From: CAISKJ01 sp046351555
GTDB taxonomy: Bacteria > Myxococcota_A > Polyangia > Polyangiales > Ga0077539
Reading direction: 5' to 3'
NCBI GenBank assembly: GCA_046351555.1
Contig: JAXLYI010000021.1
Span: 153,216-217,215, forward strand
Length of the DNA stretch: 64,000 bases
Within the stretch, counting starts at the first letter, position 1; each line of letters starts with the position of its first letter. The position numbers were made by a program, and so were the translations under genes. The notes below the pieces were generated by a model. It ran no database searches. It saw only the letters and a program-made list of their open reading frames with translations, and was not told the DNA's origin. Below are positions 32,906 through 42,517 of this stretch, piece after piece.

Positions 32906-34741
32906 ATGGACCCCTCCCCGCAAGACCCGCTGCCCCTCGTTCGCCTCGCGCAGTGGGCCTGGCCGATCAGCGTCGCGCTCGCCTTCGCGTGCGCCGCGGC
33001 CGCCGGCTCGCTCCTTGCGCGGGCTGCCCTCGACCTCCGTCTGCACGTCGGCCGCTGGCTCGACCTGCGCTTCGCGCTCGCCGCACACCTGACGCTGCCG
33101 ACCGACGCGGACTTCGACGCCATCGCCCTCGTCCGGGGCGTCTGGCGCGCGATCGACGCGGGCGACGAGCCTCGTGTGGAGGTCGACGGGCGGCCGGTGG
33201 CCGTCGTCGGCGAGGTGGAGGTCGTCGGCTCCGCGCGGGGCGACGGCTCCCTGCGCGACGGGGACGTCGTGCTCGCGCTCGGCACGCTCCGCCGGGTGGC
33301 GGGCGCGGAGGAGGGCGCGCACTACCGGGGCGCCGCCTTCCGATGGGAGCTCGTGGCCGAGTGCGGGCCGGTCCGGGTTCGCGCCGCCAACGTCGACCAC
33401 CGGGGCCTGGGAAGCCGGCTCGCCCGTTGGGGGGCGGGCGCGATCGCGGTGATGGCTCTCGGTTGGCTGGTCGATCGCGAAGCGCGGGACGCACTTCGGG
33501 CGATGCCGACGTTGACGGACGTGACGATCCGTTGCGACGAGCGCGGGGTCACCCGGTCGCGGCGGTGGCCGAACGAGGCGCGCGCCGGGTTGGAGCGCGT
33601 GCACCTCGTCCCCTGGCATCGCGAGGCCGCCGACCGGCTCTTCGCGGGCGAGGGCGTGGTGTCGGACGTGCTCGCCCCCACCGACCTCGCCGGCATCGAG
33701 TCCGCCGCGGCGGCGAGCGAGCGGCGGGGGGAGGACGCGTGCGCCGAGAGGCTTCGTGATCACGTTCGGCGAACGCGCGCCGCGCAGGAGGAGCACCTGC
33801 GACGCGAGGCCGCCCGGCACGCCGCTCGCGCGAACTGGTCGGCGTTGGTCGACGCCTTCGAGCGCGGCGCGCTGCCCGAAGCGTGGCCGCACACCTGCCT
33901 GCTGAACGCCTCCTCCTACCTTCACTCCGCCTGCGCGACGGGCCCGCTCTCCCCTCGCGAGGTGCTGGCCGAGGTCCCGCTCGCGCAGCCGTCCGCCGCG
34001 CGCACCTCCCTCGCGTGCGTCGTCCACGCGCGGCAGACGTTCGGCGCGTGGGGGGAGGAGCGGTCGTCGACGCTCGGGGCGCTCTCGCGGCAGGGGACGC
34101 CGGCGTGCCGATACGCGGCCGCGCTGCTCGACCTCGGCGACGACCCCGTGCGCGCGGACGCCGCGCTCGCCCAGCTCGCGCTGGACGCGTCGCCGTGGCC
34201 CGACCTCGCGCGCGGGGCCCGTTTGATGTTGCGTGTAGAACTCGCCGTGGACGACAACCCCCGCACGCTGCCGGTGCGTCGCGACCCCGGCGCCGACCCG
34301 GGCGCGTGGTTCTACCGCCGCAGCCCCGCGAGCCTCGTGACGGTGCTCGAGCACCTGCAGTCGTCGGAGAGGGCGGGGGAGTTCGCGCGCCTGGGCCCCG
34401 GCGCCATCGGGGCGGCGCTCGCGCACTGCGGGGGCGACGTGGGGAGCGCGTGGCGGACGGCGGTCGGCTGCGCCCGGGCCGCGCGCCGAGACCGTGGCGG
34501 CGTCGTGAGTTTCGGTGAGACGATGGCCGCGTGTCGCGGGCGGTGGGAGATGATCGTGGGGTTCCTGTTGAGCCGCCACCCCCTGCCGGCGGGGCCTCCG
34601 CCGCGGTGGCGGCCGAGCGCGGAGGTTGCCGAGACCGCGGAGGTCGCCGAGACCGCGGAGGAGTCTCTGTCGTGGGGCCTGAGCGCACCGGATGAGCTGC
34701 TTCGCCTCGCCCTCGACGCGCTCGCCGAGGCGCCGCGGTAG
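32906..34741 (+). CDS. Membrane protein of unknown function with repeated AEVAET near C-terminus
   Basis: 611 residues. Transmembrane helices are at about 19-40 (SVALAFACAAAAGSLLARA) and 177-190 (GAGAIAVMALGWLV). Between them lies a beta-rich stretch (VEVDGRPVAVVGEVEVVG ... GTLRRVAGAE) faintly like the GIDE-type module of membrane E3 ligases, an unproven likeness. The remaining 420 residues are mainly helical, with a short imperfect repeat AEVAETAEVAETAEE (34618-34662) near the end. The gene converges with the AAA+ gene, with 9 bp between the stops. No family was recognised. Confidence 0.7.
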   Translation: MDPSPQDPLPLVRLAQWAWPISVALAFACAAAAGSLLARAALDLRLHVGRWLDLRFALAAHLTLPTDADFDAIALVRGVWRAIDAGDEPRVEVDGRPVAVVGEVEVVGSARGDGSLRDGDVVLALGTLRRVAGAEEGAHYRGAAFRWELVAECGPVRVRAANVDHRGLGSRLARWGAGAIAVMALGWLVDREARDALRAMPTLTDVTIRCDERGVTRSRRWPNEARAGLERVHLVPWHREAADRLFAGEGVVSDVLAPTDLAGIESAAAASERRGEDACAERLRDHVRRTRAAQEEHLRREAARHAARANWSALVDAFERGALPEAWPHTCLLNASSYLHSACATGPLSPREVLAEVPLAQPSAARTSLACVVHARQTFGAWGEERSSTLGALSRQGTPACRYAAALLDLGDDPVRADAALAQLALDASPWPDLARGARLMLRVELAVDDNPRTLPVRRDPGADPGAWFYRRSPASLVTVLEHLQSSERAGEFARLGPGAIGAALAHCGGDVGSAWRTAVGCARAARRDRGGVVSFGETMAACRGRWEMIVGFLLSRHPLPAGPPPRWRPSAEVAETAEVAETAEESLSWGLSAPDELLRLALDALAEAPR

Positions 34742-34750
34742 TGCGCTGCA

Positions 34751-37700
34751 TCACCCCCGCATCGACTCGGGCACGACCTCGTCGAGCAGCCCCTGGAAGC
34801 GCTCGTCGCGCGTCGCGCCCTCGTTGAGCTCGTAGGCCGCGAGGTCGCGCGCCGCCACCCGCTCGATCGCTTCGAAGTACGCCCCCAGCGTCGCGAACGG
34901 ACCCGCCCACCGCGCGTCGCGCGTGCGCACCCAGCCGTTGGCCGCATGCTCGCGGTTGCGCCGCGCCTTCCGCCGCTCGCCGTAGGCGCTCGGCGCGGGC
35001 GGCACCAGCGCCGGGTGCGCCCAGTCGGGCTCGCCGAGCACGTCGCTCATCTTCACCAGCGTCACGTCGAGGCAGGCGTCCTTCTCGTCGCCGCCGGCGG
35101 GCCACACGCTGAGCCCGGCCTCCAACGCCAGCAGCGCGCCCACGTCCTCACCGCGCGCGCGCAGGAGCACGTTGCGGGCGGTTCGGTTGGGCGCGGTGAC
35201 GCGCTCGAGCTGGTCCTTCAGCGGGCGGCCGGGGCCCCAGCGGCGCTCGCGGGGCCAGTCCTCGTCGGGGCGCGCGGCGTCGCCGTCGAGGTGCGCGTAC
35301 GCCTGCCATCCGTGGGCCTCGCAGGCGTCGGCGAGGGCCGGGAGCCAGCGGTCGAGCGTGCGGTGGCCGTCGAGCTCGGAGAGCATCAGGGTCACCGCGT
35401 CGCGGTACGGCTCGAGGGCCATCAGGGCGCGGGCGAGGTCGCGTTCGAAGCGCTCCCACACGGCGTCAGCCTCGGCGACGAGCTCGGCGGGCACCTGGTC
35501 GCTGAGGAAGGAGTCGACCGCGAGCTCCTCGCACACGAGGACGTCGTCGCGGTGCCGGGCGAGGGCCTGCCACGCGGCGTCGAGCCGGTGGTGCTGCGCG
35601 GCGAGGCCGGCGACGTCGCCCGCGTGGCGCTCGCCCGCGGCGCGCCCGTGGTCGAGCTGGAGCACGAGGAAATCGATCTGCTCGCGCAGGGCCTCCACCC
35701 GCGGGTACTTCATCGCGCGGGCGAGGTTGCGGCGGTGGGCGGTGATGCGCTCGAAGGTGTTGGCGGACTCGCGCGCGTCCGCGGCCCGCGCCGCCCACAC
35801 GGTGATCGCGAGGGGCGCGCTCGGGTCGGGCTCGCGCAGGGCCGTCATCCCCTCGGGCGGGGCGACCGACTCGCCCTCGGCGGCGACGGTGACCGCGCCC
35901 GGCGCGCCGTTGAAATCCGTGGCGGAGAGCAGGCGGGCGACCGGGGCGACGAGGTGGTCTTCGAGGTGGCGGCGCAGCGCGCGGGCGCCGTAGCGCGCGG
36001 AGTAGCCCTCGCGGGCGAGCGCGGCGAGGGCCTTCTCGCCGACGCGGAGCGCGACGCCGGCGGACGAGAAGCCGCGGCGCGAGGCGACGCGGGCGAGCGC
36101 GATGCGGGCGACGCGCAGGATCTCCTCGCGGCTGAGCGGCGCGAAGGGGATGACCCGGTCGATCCGGTTGACGAACTCGGGGCGGAAGTGCCGCTCGACC
36201 ACGCGCTGGAAGTGCGAGCCCGCGCTGGTCTCCATCGGCGCGAAGCCCGCCGCGTCGCGCAGGGACGACACCCCGAGGTTGCTCGTCATGATCAGGATGG
36301 TGTTGTGGAACCACGCCGTCCGCCCCCGCCCGTCGGTGAGCCGCGCGTCGCCGCACACCTGGAGCAGCAGGTCGAACACCGACGGGTGCGCCTTCTCGAT
36401 CTCGTCGAGGAGAACCACCCCGAAGGGCTGCTCGCGCACGCGCCGGGTGAGCAGCCCTTCGCCGCCGCCCGCGCCGCGGATCAGCCGGTCGGCGGCCTCG
36501 ACGTCCGTGAACTCGCTCATGTCGAAGCGGACCATCCGGTCTTCGGCGCCGTAGAGCAGCGTGGCGAGGCCGCGGGCGAGCTCGGTCTTGCCGACGCCCG
36601 TCGGGCCCACGAACAGCAGCGTCGCGAGGGGCTTGCCCGTCGGCTGGAGGCGCGCCTTCACCACGCACACGGTCTCGGCCACGCGGCGGACGGCCTCCTC
36701 CTGGCCGACCACGCGCTCGCCGAGCGTCCGCGCGACGTCCCCAAGCCGAAGCGCCGTGTCCTCCCGCAACAGGAACAGCGGGATCCCGCTCTGCATGCTG
36801 AAGAACGCGTACACCTCCGCCGAGCCGAGCTCCGCCCGCCCGCGCCGCGCCGGCGCCGCGCTCGCGGAGGACACCGCGCGCAGGTCGTCGTAGAGTCGCA
36901 GCGCCTTGCCGGGGAAGGACTCGTACGGGAGGTAGCGCTCGCCGAGGTCGACCATCGCGTCGAGCCCCGCGCTCGTGACGCGCGGCGCGTCGGCGTCGCG
37001 CGCCTCATCGAACGCGGCGCGCAACGTGAGGGCCTCGCGGGCTCCCGCGGCGGGGAGCGCCTCCACCCGCACGCGGGCGAGCGCGGCGAGGAGCGGGCCG
37101 TGGTGGCGCTCGGCGGCGTCGACCAGCTCGGCGCGGAGCTCGCCGACCACGCGGACGCGGCCCTCGTCGACCCAGGGCTTGATCGCCGAGGGGATGTCCG
37201 CGAGCCCGTGCGCCCGCTCGGAGAGGAGGTCGCCGAGGTTGTCGAAGTAGAGCACCGCGTCGAGCGCTTCGGCGGCCTCCATCACGCGGCGGACGCGCTC
37301 CTCCCACTGGCCGAGGCCGCTCATGCCGGCGATGAGCTGCGTGCCCGACGTCGCCCACACCGAGCACGGCCCGCGCGCGAGGCGGGCGCGCAGCCAGGCG
37401 TGGACGAGCGCGGTCTTCCCCGAGAGCGACGGGCCCGTGACGAGCGCTGAACGACGTCGTGTTCCGTCGAGGAGCGCGGCCAGCTGGCGGAGCTCGGCGC
37501 CCCGGGCGGCCAGCGGCGCGGCCTCGCGCGGGAGCTTCTCGTGCAGGGGCGTGGCGACGGTGGAGAGGACCTCGCGGGCCCACTGGGCGCGCTCGCGGTC
37601 GCGCAGGGTCTTGCGGAGCGTCGCGACGCGGCCGGGCGGCAGGCGGTCGAGGCGTTCGATGGTGAGCGGGAGCGGGACGAGCTCGGCGTCGACGGGCGGG

Positions 37701-38155
37701 AGGAGGTCGAGGTAGCGCGAGGGCGTGAGCTCGAGGGCGCCGGCGAGGCGGACCACCTCCGCGCGCGTGGCTTCTTCCACCGACTCGTCGGCGGGCACGT
37801 AGAAGGTGTGGTCGAGGCACGGCACCGTCACCCACTGGCCGCGCGCGTCGGGGACCACCACCGCGTGCACTTGAATGGGCGTCCGCATCCGCAGGCGGCG
37901 CGGGAGGTCTTCGCGCGGGACGACCACCTCGGTGGTGACGAGGCGCGCGGACTCGGGCACGCGGTAGCGGGCGACGGCCTCGGGGCGCTCGCGCGCGAGG
38001 AGCTCGCCGAGGTAGAGCTGCTGCTCGTCGGCGCAGTGCCCCTCCGGGCCGTACGACGCGCGGGAGAGCGCGGGGACGGGCGCGGTGATCACGTTGCCGC
38101 TCGCGAGCCGCCGGACGAGAAGGACGGTGTGGAGGGGGAGGGCGGGGACGTCCAC
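34751..38155 (-). CDS. Two-domain Clp-like AAA+ ATPase with novel N- and C-terminal domains
   Basis: 1134 residues. An unusual beta-rich N-terminal domain (1-215) precedes AAA-1, with Walker A GPSLSGKT (K247) but a Walker B of VLYFDNLG, lacking the usual Glu. AAA-2 is complete: Walker A GPTGVGKT (K523), Walker B LLDEIEK (D584/E585), MTSNLG and the arginine finger in FRPEFVNRID. It is ClpA/ClpB/ClpV-like. No ClpP-binding IGF/L loop is visible, so a disaggregase or remodelling role is more likely than proteolysis. Residues about 830-1134 add a helical bundle and an alpha/beta unit (RNVLLRARGEDVGALLALEAG) that faintly recalls the PCRF domain of release factors. No T6SS or ClpP genes are nearby. 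Confidence 0.88.
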   Translation of the reverse strand: MDVPALPLHTVLLVRRLASGNVITAPVPALSRASYGPEGHCADEQQLYLGELLARERPEAVARYRVPESARLVTTEVVVPREDLPRRLRMRTPIQVHAVVVPDARGQWVTVPCLDHTFYVPADESVEEATRAEVVRLAGALELTPSRYLDLLPPVDAELVPLPLTIERLDRLPPGRVATLRKTLRDRERAQWAREVLSTVATPLHEKLPREAAPLAARGAELRQLAALLDGTRRRSALVTGPSLSGKTALVHAWLRARLARGPCSVWATSGTQLIAGMSGLGQWEERVRRVMEAAEALDAVLYFDNLGDLLSERAHGLADIPSAIKPWVDEGRVRVVGELRAELVDAAERHHGPLLAALARVRVEALPAAGAREALTLRAAFDEARDADAPRVTSAGLDAMVDLGERYLPYESFPGKALRLYDDLRAVSSASAAPARRGRAELGSAEVYAFFSMQSGIPLFLLREDTALRLGDVARTLGERVVGQEEAVRRVAETVCVVKARLQPTGKPLATLLFVGPTGVGKTELARGLATLLYGAEDRMVRFDMSEFTDVEAADRLIRGAGGGEGLLTRRVREQPFGVVLLDEIEKAHPSVFDLLLQVCGDARLTDGRGRTAWFHNTILIMTSNLGVSSLRDAAGFAPMETSAGSHFQRVVERHFRPEFVNRIDRVIPFAPLSREEILRVARIALARVASRRGFSSAGVALRVGEKALAALAREGYSARYGARALRRHLEDHLVAPVARLLSATDFNGAPGAVTVAAEGESVAPPEGMTALREPDPSAPLAITVWAARAADARESANTFERITAHRRNLARAMKYPRVEALREQIDFLVLQLDHGRAAGERHAGDVAGLAAQHHRLDAAWQALARHRDDVLVCEELAVDSFLSDQVPAELVAEADAVWERFERDLARALMALEPYRDAVTLMLSELDGHRTLDRWLPALADACEAHGWQAYAHLDGDAARPDEDWPRERRWGPGRPLKDQLERVTAPNRTARNVLLRARGEDVGALLALEAGLSVWPAGGDEKDACLDVTLVKMSDVLGEPDWAHPALVPPAPSAYGERRKARRNREHAANGWVRTRDARWAGPFATLGAYFEAIERVAARDLAAYELNEGATRDERFQGLLDEVVPESMRG

Positions 38156-38168
38156 GAGGCGCGGGAGA

Positions 38169-39467
38169 CTACACGGAGCGAAGGAGGTTGCGGAGCCAGA
38201 CGATCTTCCACGAGCCCGCGAAGCCCGCCATCAGCCACGGGTCGCGCTCCATCAGGGCGCGGGTGATGCGGCCGGCGCGGTTCTGGTCGGAGCCCCCCGT
38301 GAAGAGGACCCACGACCCGCCGCCCGGCGCGTCGAGCACGTCCCAGCGGTGGCCGCTGTCGGCGAGGTCGCCCGAGAGCCCGTCCTGCCACACCGTCCTG
38401 CCGTCCACGCGGAGGAGCTGCTCGCCCTCCAGCCGGACGAGCGGCGTCTCGGTGACGATGCGGTAGCGAACGGCCCCCGTCGGCGCGCCCGCGGGCGTCG
38501 GGAGCACCTCCACCTCGCGCACCGAGCCCCACACCGAGCCGTACTCGGTGACGTTGCGCAGGCGCTCGATCACGGCGGCGGGCGCGGCGTCGGTGTGGGC
38601 TGCGACGGTCACCTGCGTGACGGATCCTTCGGGCGTGAGCGACATCGAGAGCACGGTGGCGTCGCGGGCGAGGTCGAGCCAGGGGCCGGCGGCCGGCGGG
38701 GCGAGGGGACCGGGGGGCGCGGTGCCCTGCGCGGGGCGGGGCGGGAGGTTCTCGCCGGAGAGAATCTCCGCGCGGCGGGCGGCGCCGAGGGCGAGGACGG
38801 TGTCGACCGAGATGTTCATCCCGGCGATGGCGGCGGGCGAGCGGCGGGCGACCTGGCGGAGCATCCAGTGGCCCTGCGAGGGGTCGCCCCAGGTGGTGAG
38901 CGACACGGTGGACGCGCGCTCGCCGTCGGGGGTGAGGTCCCAGCGCGAGCCGCCGGGGCCCGTCTCCGAGTGGGTGATCGCGACGTCGACGCGGCGGTCG
39001 CCGAGGTCGTGCATCGCGCAGAGGGCGGTCACGTCGAAGAGCGGCGCCGCCACGTGGAAGCGAAACGCCGCCCGCGCCCCGCGCGTCGAGAGCATCTCCA
39101 CGCTCGAGAGGATCGGCATGAAGGTGGTGTAGTCCGCCGGCGCGGTGATCGCGTCGTGCACGCGCGCGGCGGGGGCCCGCACCCGCGTGATGATGGTGAT
39201 GCGCGCGTCGGCGCCGCCGTCGGCGTTCTTCACGAGGAAGACGGGGCCCCGGTCGAGGAGGGGGCGCAGCGCGCCGAGCTCCGCGGCGGTGGGCGGGACG
39301 AGCGTCCGGGTGCGGGCGACGGCGACGTCCGCGGCGTGTGGGGCCTCCGGGGCGGCAGCGGCCTGGGCCTCGGGGACGGCCGCGGCGGGGCCGACGGAGC
39401 GGGCGCTCCCGCAGCCGAGGAGCCCGCAGGCGAGCAGGAGGAGCTTGACGGGGGTGGTGGGCTTCAT
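38169..39467 (-). CDS. Lipoprotein with two SRPBCC/START-like domains
   Basis: 432 residues from ATG 39467; lipobox GLLGC, Cys19, then an Ala/Pro tether to about residue 70. Two related lipid-binding-type modules follow: about 75-230 (ARITIITRVRAPAARVHDAIT...) and 255-425 (SVTQVTVAAHTDAAPAAVIERL...). Both have the SRPBCC pattern of a strand followed by a long helix where hydrophobic ligands bind in START/COQ10/polyketide-cyclase relatives. It could bind or carry a lipid in the envelope. The gene is divergent from the acyl-CoA ligase, with only 27 bp between the start codons. Confidence 0.8.
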   Translation of the reverse strand: MKPTTPVKLLLLACGLLGCGSARSVGPAAAVPEAQAAAAPEAPHAADVAVARTRTLVPPTAAELGALRPLLDRGPVFLVKNADGGADARITIITRVRAPAARVHDAITAPADYTTFMPILSSVEMLSTRGARAAFRFHVAAPLFDVTALCAMHDLGDRRVDVAITHSETGPGGSRWDLTPDGERASTVSLTTWGDPSQGHWMLRQVARRSPAAIAGMNISVDTVLALGAARRAEILSGENLPPRPAQGTAPPGPLAPPAAGPWLDLARDATVLSMSLTPEGSVTQVTVAAHTDAAPAAVIERLRNVTEYGSVWGSVREVEVLPTPAGAPTGAVRYRIVTETPLVRLEGEQLLRVDGRTVWQDGLSGDLADSGHRWDVLDAPGGGSWVLFTGGSDQNRAGRITRALMERDPWLMAGFAGSWKIVWLRNLLRSV

Positions 39468-39494
39468 GGCATGCGACGGGGTGCGAGGGAGCGA

Positions 39495-41162
39495 ATGGTG
39501 TTCGATCGGGCGAAGGAAGTCACGGGCTGGGCGCGGGTCGTGGGCGAAGTGATGTGGCGCAGCGGCAACGTCGGGAAGACCCGGCCCCGCGCGCTCGCCG
39601 AGGGGGCGTGGCTCCTGGGCCGAGGGCGCGCCGGCATCTCCACCGTCTTTCGCGTGCGGGCCCTCGACGAGCCCGACGCCACCGCGCTCACCTTCGAGGG
39701 CGAGCGCCGCACCTTCCGCGAGGTCGACGATCGCATCGACCGCCTCGCCACCGGCCTCCGCCGCCGCGGCATCGGGCGCCGGGACGCGGTGTGCATCGTC
39801 CTCCACAACCGCCCGGAGTTCTTCGAGCTGGAGGGCGCGATGGCGCGCCTCGGCGGCGCGGCGGTGAGCGTGTCGTGGCGGAGCACCCCGGCGGAGCTCG
39901 CGTACCTCTTCCGCCACTCGGGCGCGCGCGCCGTCTTCTTCGAGCACGACCTCCTCCCCGCGGTCGACGCCGCGCAGCGCCAGGCGCCGGCGCTCCCGTC
40001 GCGCAACCTCTTCTCCGTCGGCGGTCGGGTGACGGGCTTCGAGAGCATCGACGACGTGCTCGCGACGCGCCCCGACCGCGACCTCGACGGCGAGGAGGGC
40101 AAGGTGGTGATCTACACCTCGGGGACGACGGGCAAGCCCAAGGGGGCCGTTCGCGGCTTCGGCGCGGCGGCCGTCCTCGGGTACATCGCCTTCCTCGAGC
40201 GGGCGTCGCTGAAGCGCGGCGACGTCCACCTCTGCGTGTGCCCGCTCTACCACTCGACGGGCCTCGGGTTCGCGTCCATCGCGCTGATGATGGGCGGGCG
40301 CGTGGTGATCCACCGCGACTTCCACCCCGAGCGCTTCCTCGACGCGGTGGCGGAGGAGCGGGTCCACACCGCGGCGATCGTCCCCACGATGCTCCACCGG
40401 CTGATGGCGCTCGACGACGCGGCCTTCCGCGCGCGCGACCTCTCCTCGCTGCGGGCGGTTCTGTGTGGCGGCGCGCAGCTCCCGCCGACGCTGTGCGCGC
40501 GGGCGCTCGACCGCCTGGGCCCGACGCTCTACAACTTCTACGGCGCGACGGAGACGGGGCTCGTCACCACGGCGACGCCCGACGACCTGCGCGCGGTGCC
40601 GGGCACGGTGGGGCGGGCGCTGCACGGCGTGTCGATCAAGCTGCTCGACGAGGAAGGGCGCGAAGTGCCGCGGGGCCAGCCCGGCGAGCTCTTCGCGAAG
40701 AACCTCATGCTGGTCGACGGCTACCACGCCGACGACGAGGCCACGCGGTCGTCGTACCGCGACGGGCACTTCAGCGTCGGCGACCTCGCGACCGTGGACG
40801 AGGCGGGGCGCTACATGATCGTCGGCCGCCGCCGCGACATGGTGATCTCCGGCGGGATGAACATCTACCCGGTGGAGGTGGAGGCCGTGGTGGAGTCGCA
40901 CCCCGACGTCGCGCAGGTGGCGGTGGTGGGCGTCCCCGACGAGGAGTGGGGCGAGCGGCTGCGGGCGTTCGTGGTGCTGCGCGGCGGGGCCGAGCTGCCG
41001 GAGCAGCAGGCGGCGGAGCTGAAGAGCTGGTGCCGCGACCGGCTGGCGGGGCCGAAGGTGCCGCGCGAGTGGGTGTTCCTCGACGGGCTGCCGGCCAACC
41101 CGACAGGCAAGGTGCTCAAGCGCGAGCTGCGCGCGTGGGACGGGCCCGTCACGCGGGTGTGA
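39495..41162 (+). CDS. Acyl-CoA synthetase / AMP-dependent ligase
   Basis: 555 residues from ATG 39495. The ANL-superfamily motifs are all present: YTSGTTGKPKGA (A3, about 207-218), NFYGATETG (A5), the aspartate-containing HFSVGDLATVDE (A7), GRRRDMVISGGMNIYP (A8) and PTGKVLKREL with the catalytic lysine (A10). The enzyme activates a carboxylic acid with ATP to an acyl-AMP and then forms a thioester with CoA. The open frame extends far upstream, but the family begins about here and the earlier part is antisense to the SRPBCC lipoprotein. The proximity to a lipid-binding lipoprotein suggests fatty-acid metabolism, but the chain length cannot be told. The gene ends four bases before glyA's stop codon (convergent). 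Confidence 0.93.
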   Translation: MVFDRAKEVTGWARVVGEVMWRSGNVGKTRPRALAEGAWLLGRGRAGISTVFRVRALDEPDATALTFEGERRTFREVDDRIDRLATGLRRRGIGRRDAVCIVLHNRPEFFELEGAMARLGGAAVSVSWRSTPAELAYLFRHSGARAVFFEHDLLPAVDAAQRQAPALPSRNLFSVGGRVTGFESIDDVLATRPDRDLDGEEGKVVIYTSGTTGKPKGAVRGFGAAAVLGYIAFLERASLKRGDVHLCVCPLYHSTGLGFASIALMMGGRVVIHRDFHPERFLDAVAEERVHTAAIVPTMLHRLMALDDAAFRARDLSSLRAVLCGGAQLPPTLCARALDRLGPTLYNFYGATETGLVTTATPDDLRAVPGTVGRALHGVSIKLLDEEGREVPRGQPGELFAKNLMLVDGYHADDEATRSSYRDGHFSVGDLATVDEAGRYMIVGRRRDMVISGGMNIYPVEVEAVVESHPDVAQVAVVGVPDEEWGERLRAFVVLRGGAELPEQQAAELKSWCRDRLAGPKVPREWVFLDGLPANPTGKVLKRELRAWDGPVTRV

Positions 41163-41165
41163 GGC

Positions 41166-42422
41166 TCACAGCCCCGGCGCGGGGTAGTCCTTCAGGAAGC
41201 CCTTCACTTCAGCAGCGATCGCGTCGAGCTTCGCCTCGTCGCCCGCGGCCTTCACGGCCTCGTCGAACCACCCGGCGACGGCGTCCATGTGCCCCTCCTC
41301 GAGCCCGCGCGACGTGATGGCGGGCGTCCCGAGGCGCACGCCCGACGGGTCGAAGGGCTTCCGCGGATCGTAGGGGACGGTGTTGTAGTTGAGCTCGATG
41401 CCCGCGCGGTCGAGGGCCTTCGCCGCGGGCTTGCCGGCGATGTTCTTGTTGGTGAGGTCGACCAGCAGGAGGTGGTTGTCGGTGCCGCCGCTCACCAGGC
41501 CGTACCCGCGCGCGGAGAGGGCCGCCGCGAGCGCCTTCGCGTTGGCCACCACCTGCCGCGCGTAGGCCGCGAACTCCGGCGTCGCCGCCTCCTTCGCCGC
41601 CACCGCGAGCCCCGCGATCGTCGCCTGGTGCGGGCCCCCCTGGAGCCCCGGGAACACCGCCTTGTCGATCGCCGCCGCGTGCTGGGCGTTCGTGAGGATC
41701 ATGCCGCCGCGCGGGCCGCGCAGGGTCTTGTGCGTGGTGGAGGTGATGACGTCGGCGTGGCCGACGGGCGACGGGTGCGCGCCGCCGGCGACGAGGCCCG
41801 CGATGTGGGCGATGTCCGCGACGAGCACCGCGCCCACCTCCTTCGCGATGACGGCGAAGGCGGGGAAGTCCCAGGTGCGCGGGTACGCGGTGCCGCCGCA
41901 GAAGAGGAGCCGCGGCTTGTGCTCGTGCGCGAGGCGGCGCACCTCGTCGAGGTCGATCCGGTGGTCTTCGCGGCGCACCGAGTAGGGGACGCTCTTGAAG
42001 TAGGTGCCGGTGATCGAGACGCCCCAGCCGTGCGTGAGGTGGCCGCCGTGGGGGAGGCCGAGGCCCATCACGGTGTCGCCGGGCTTGCAGAAGGCGAAGT
42101 ACACCGCGAGGTTGGCGGGCGAGCCCGAGTAGGGCTGGACGTTGGCGTGCTCGACGCCGAAGAGGGCCTTCACGCGGTCGCGCGCGAGCTCCTCGATCGG
42201 ATCGATGAACTGCTGACCTTCGTAGTAGCGCTTGCGGGGGTAGCCCTCGCTGTACTTGTTGGAGAGGGCGGTGCCGCAGGCCTCCTGGACGGCGCGCGAG
42301 GCGTAGTTCTCGCTGGGGATCATGCGGAGCTTGTCGCGCTGGCGCTGGTCTTCGCGGCGGACGAGGTCGGCGAGGTCGGGGTCGCGCTCGGCGAGGGAGG
42401 GGTCGGGGCGGTGGGTGCTCAT
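41166..42422 (-). CDS. glyA: Serine hydroxymethyltransferase
   Basis: 418 residues, normal length. It interconverts serine and glycine with tetrahydrofolate, supplying one-carbon units. Evidence: MIPSENYASRAVQEACG, KYSEGYPRKRYYEGQQFID, LPHGGHLTHGWGVSITGTYF and the PLP lysine K232 in STTHKTLRGPRGG, all highly conserved. ATG 42422 is the family start; longer open frames upstream are spurious. Transcribed divergently from the FG-GAP lipoprotein, with a 235-bp gap that contains a 14-bp perfect palindrome. Confidence 0.96.
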   Translation of the reverse strand: MSTHRPDPSLAERDPDLADLVRREDQRQRDKLRMIPSENYASRAVQEACGTALSNKYSEGYPRKRYYEGQQFIDPIEELARDRVKALFGVEHANVQPYSGSPANLAVYFAFCKPGDTVMGLGLPHGGHLTHGWGVSITGTYFKSVPYSVRREDHRIDLDEVRRLAHEHKPRLLFCGGTAYPRTWDFPAFAVIAKEVGAVLVADIAHIAGLVAGGAHPSPVGHADVITSTTHKTLRGPRGGMILTNAQHAAAIDKAVFPGLQGGPHQATIAGLAVAAKEAATPEFAAYARQVVANAKALAAALSARGYGLVSGGTDNHLLLVDLTNKNIAGKPAAKALDRAGIELNYNTVPYDPRKPFDPSGVRLGTPAITSRGLEEGHMDAVAGWFDEAVKAAGDEAKLDAIAAEVKGFLKDYPAPGL

Positions 42423-42503
42423 AAGGGCGGCGGAGAGTAACGCGCTTCGGGCGCGCGCGGGGTGCTTCGAATTCGTGAAGGACGCGCCGGCGCCGCCACA
42501 CAC

Positions 42504-42517
42504 ACCGTTCGAACGGT
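42504..42517. promoter_or_regulatory. 14-bp perfect palindrome in the glyA / FG-GAP divergent promoter region
   Basis: ACCGTTCGAACGGT is a full palindrome, similar in style to binding sites of TetR-type repressors. It lies about 82 bp upstream of glyA and 141 bp upstream of the lipoprotein gene. A protein that binds here is not known. Confidence 0.4.

Noticed and set aside
34751..38155. Assignment of the AAA+ protein as the T6SS ClpV
   Set aside because: No VipA/VipB-binding N-domain recognised and no type VI secretion genes in the surroundings.
41090..42430. glycine or folate riboswitch upstream of glyA
   Set aside because: The leader between 42423 and 42657 shows no conserved riboswitch core that I can recognise; only the palindrome stands out.
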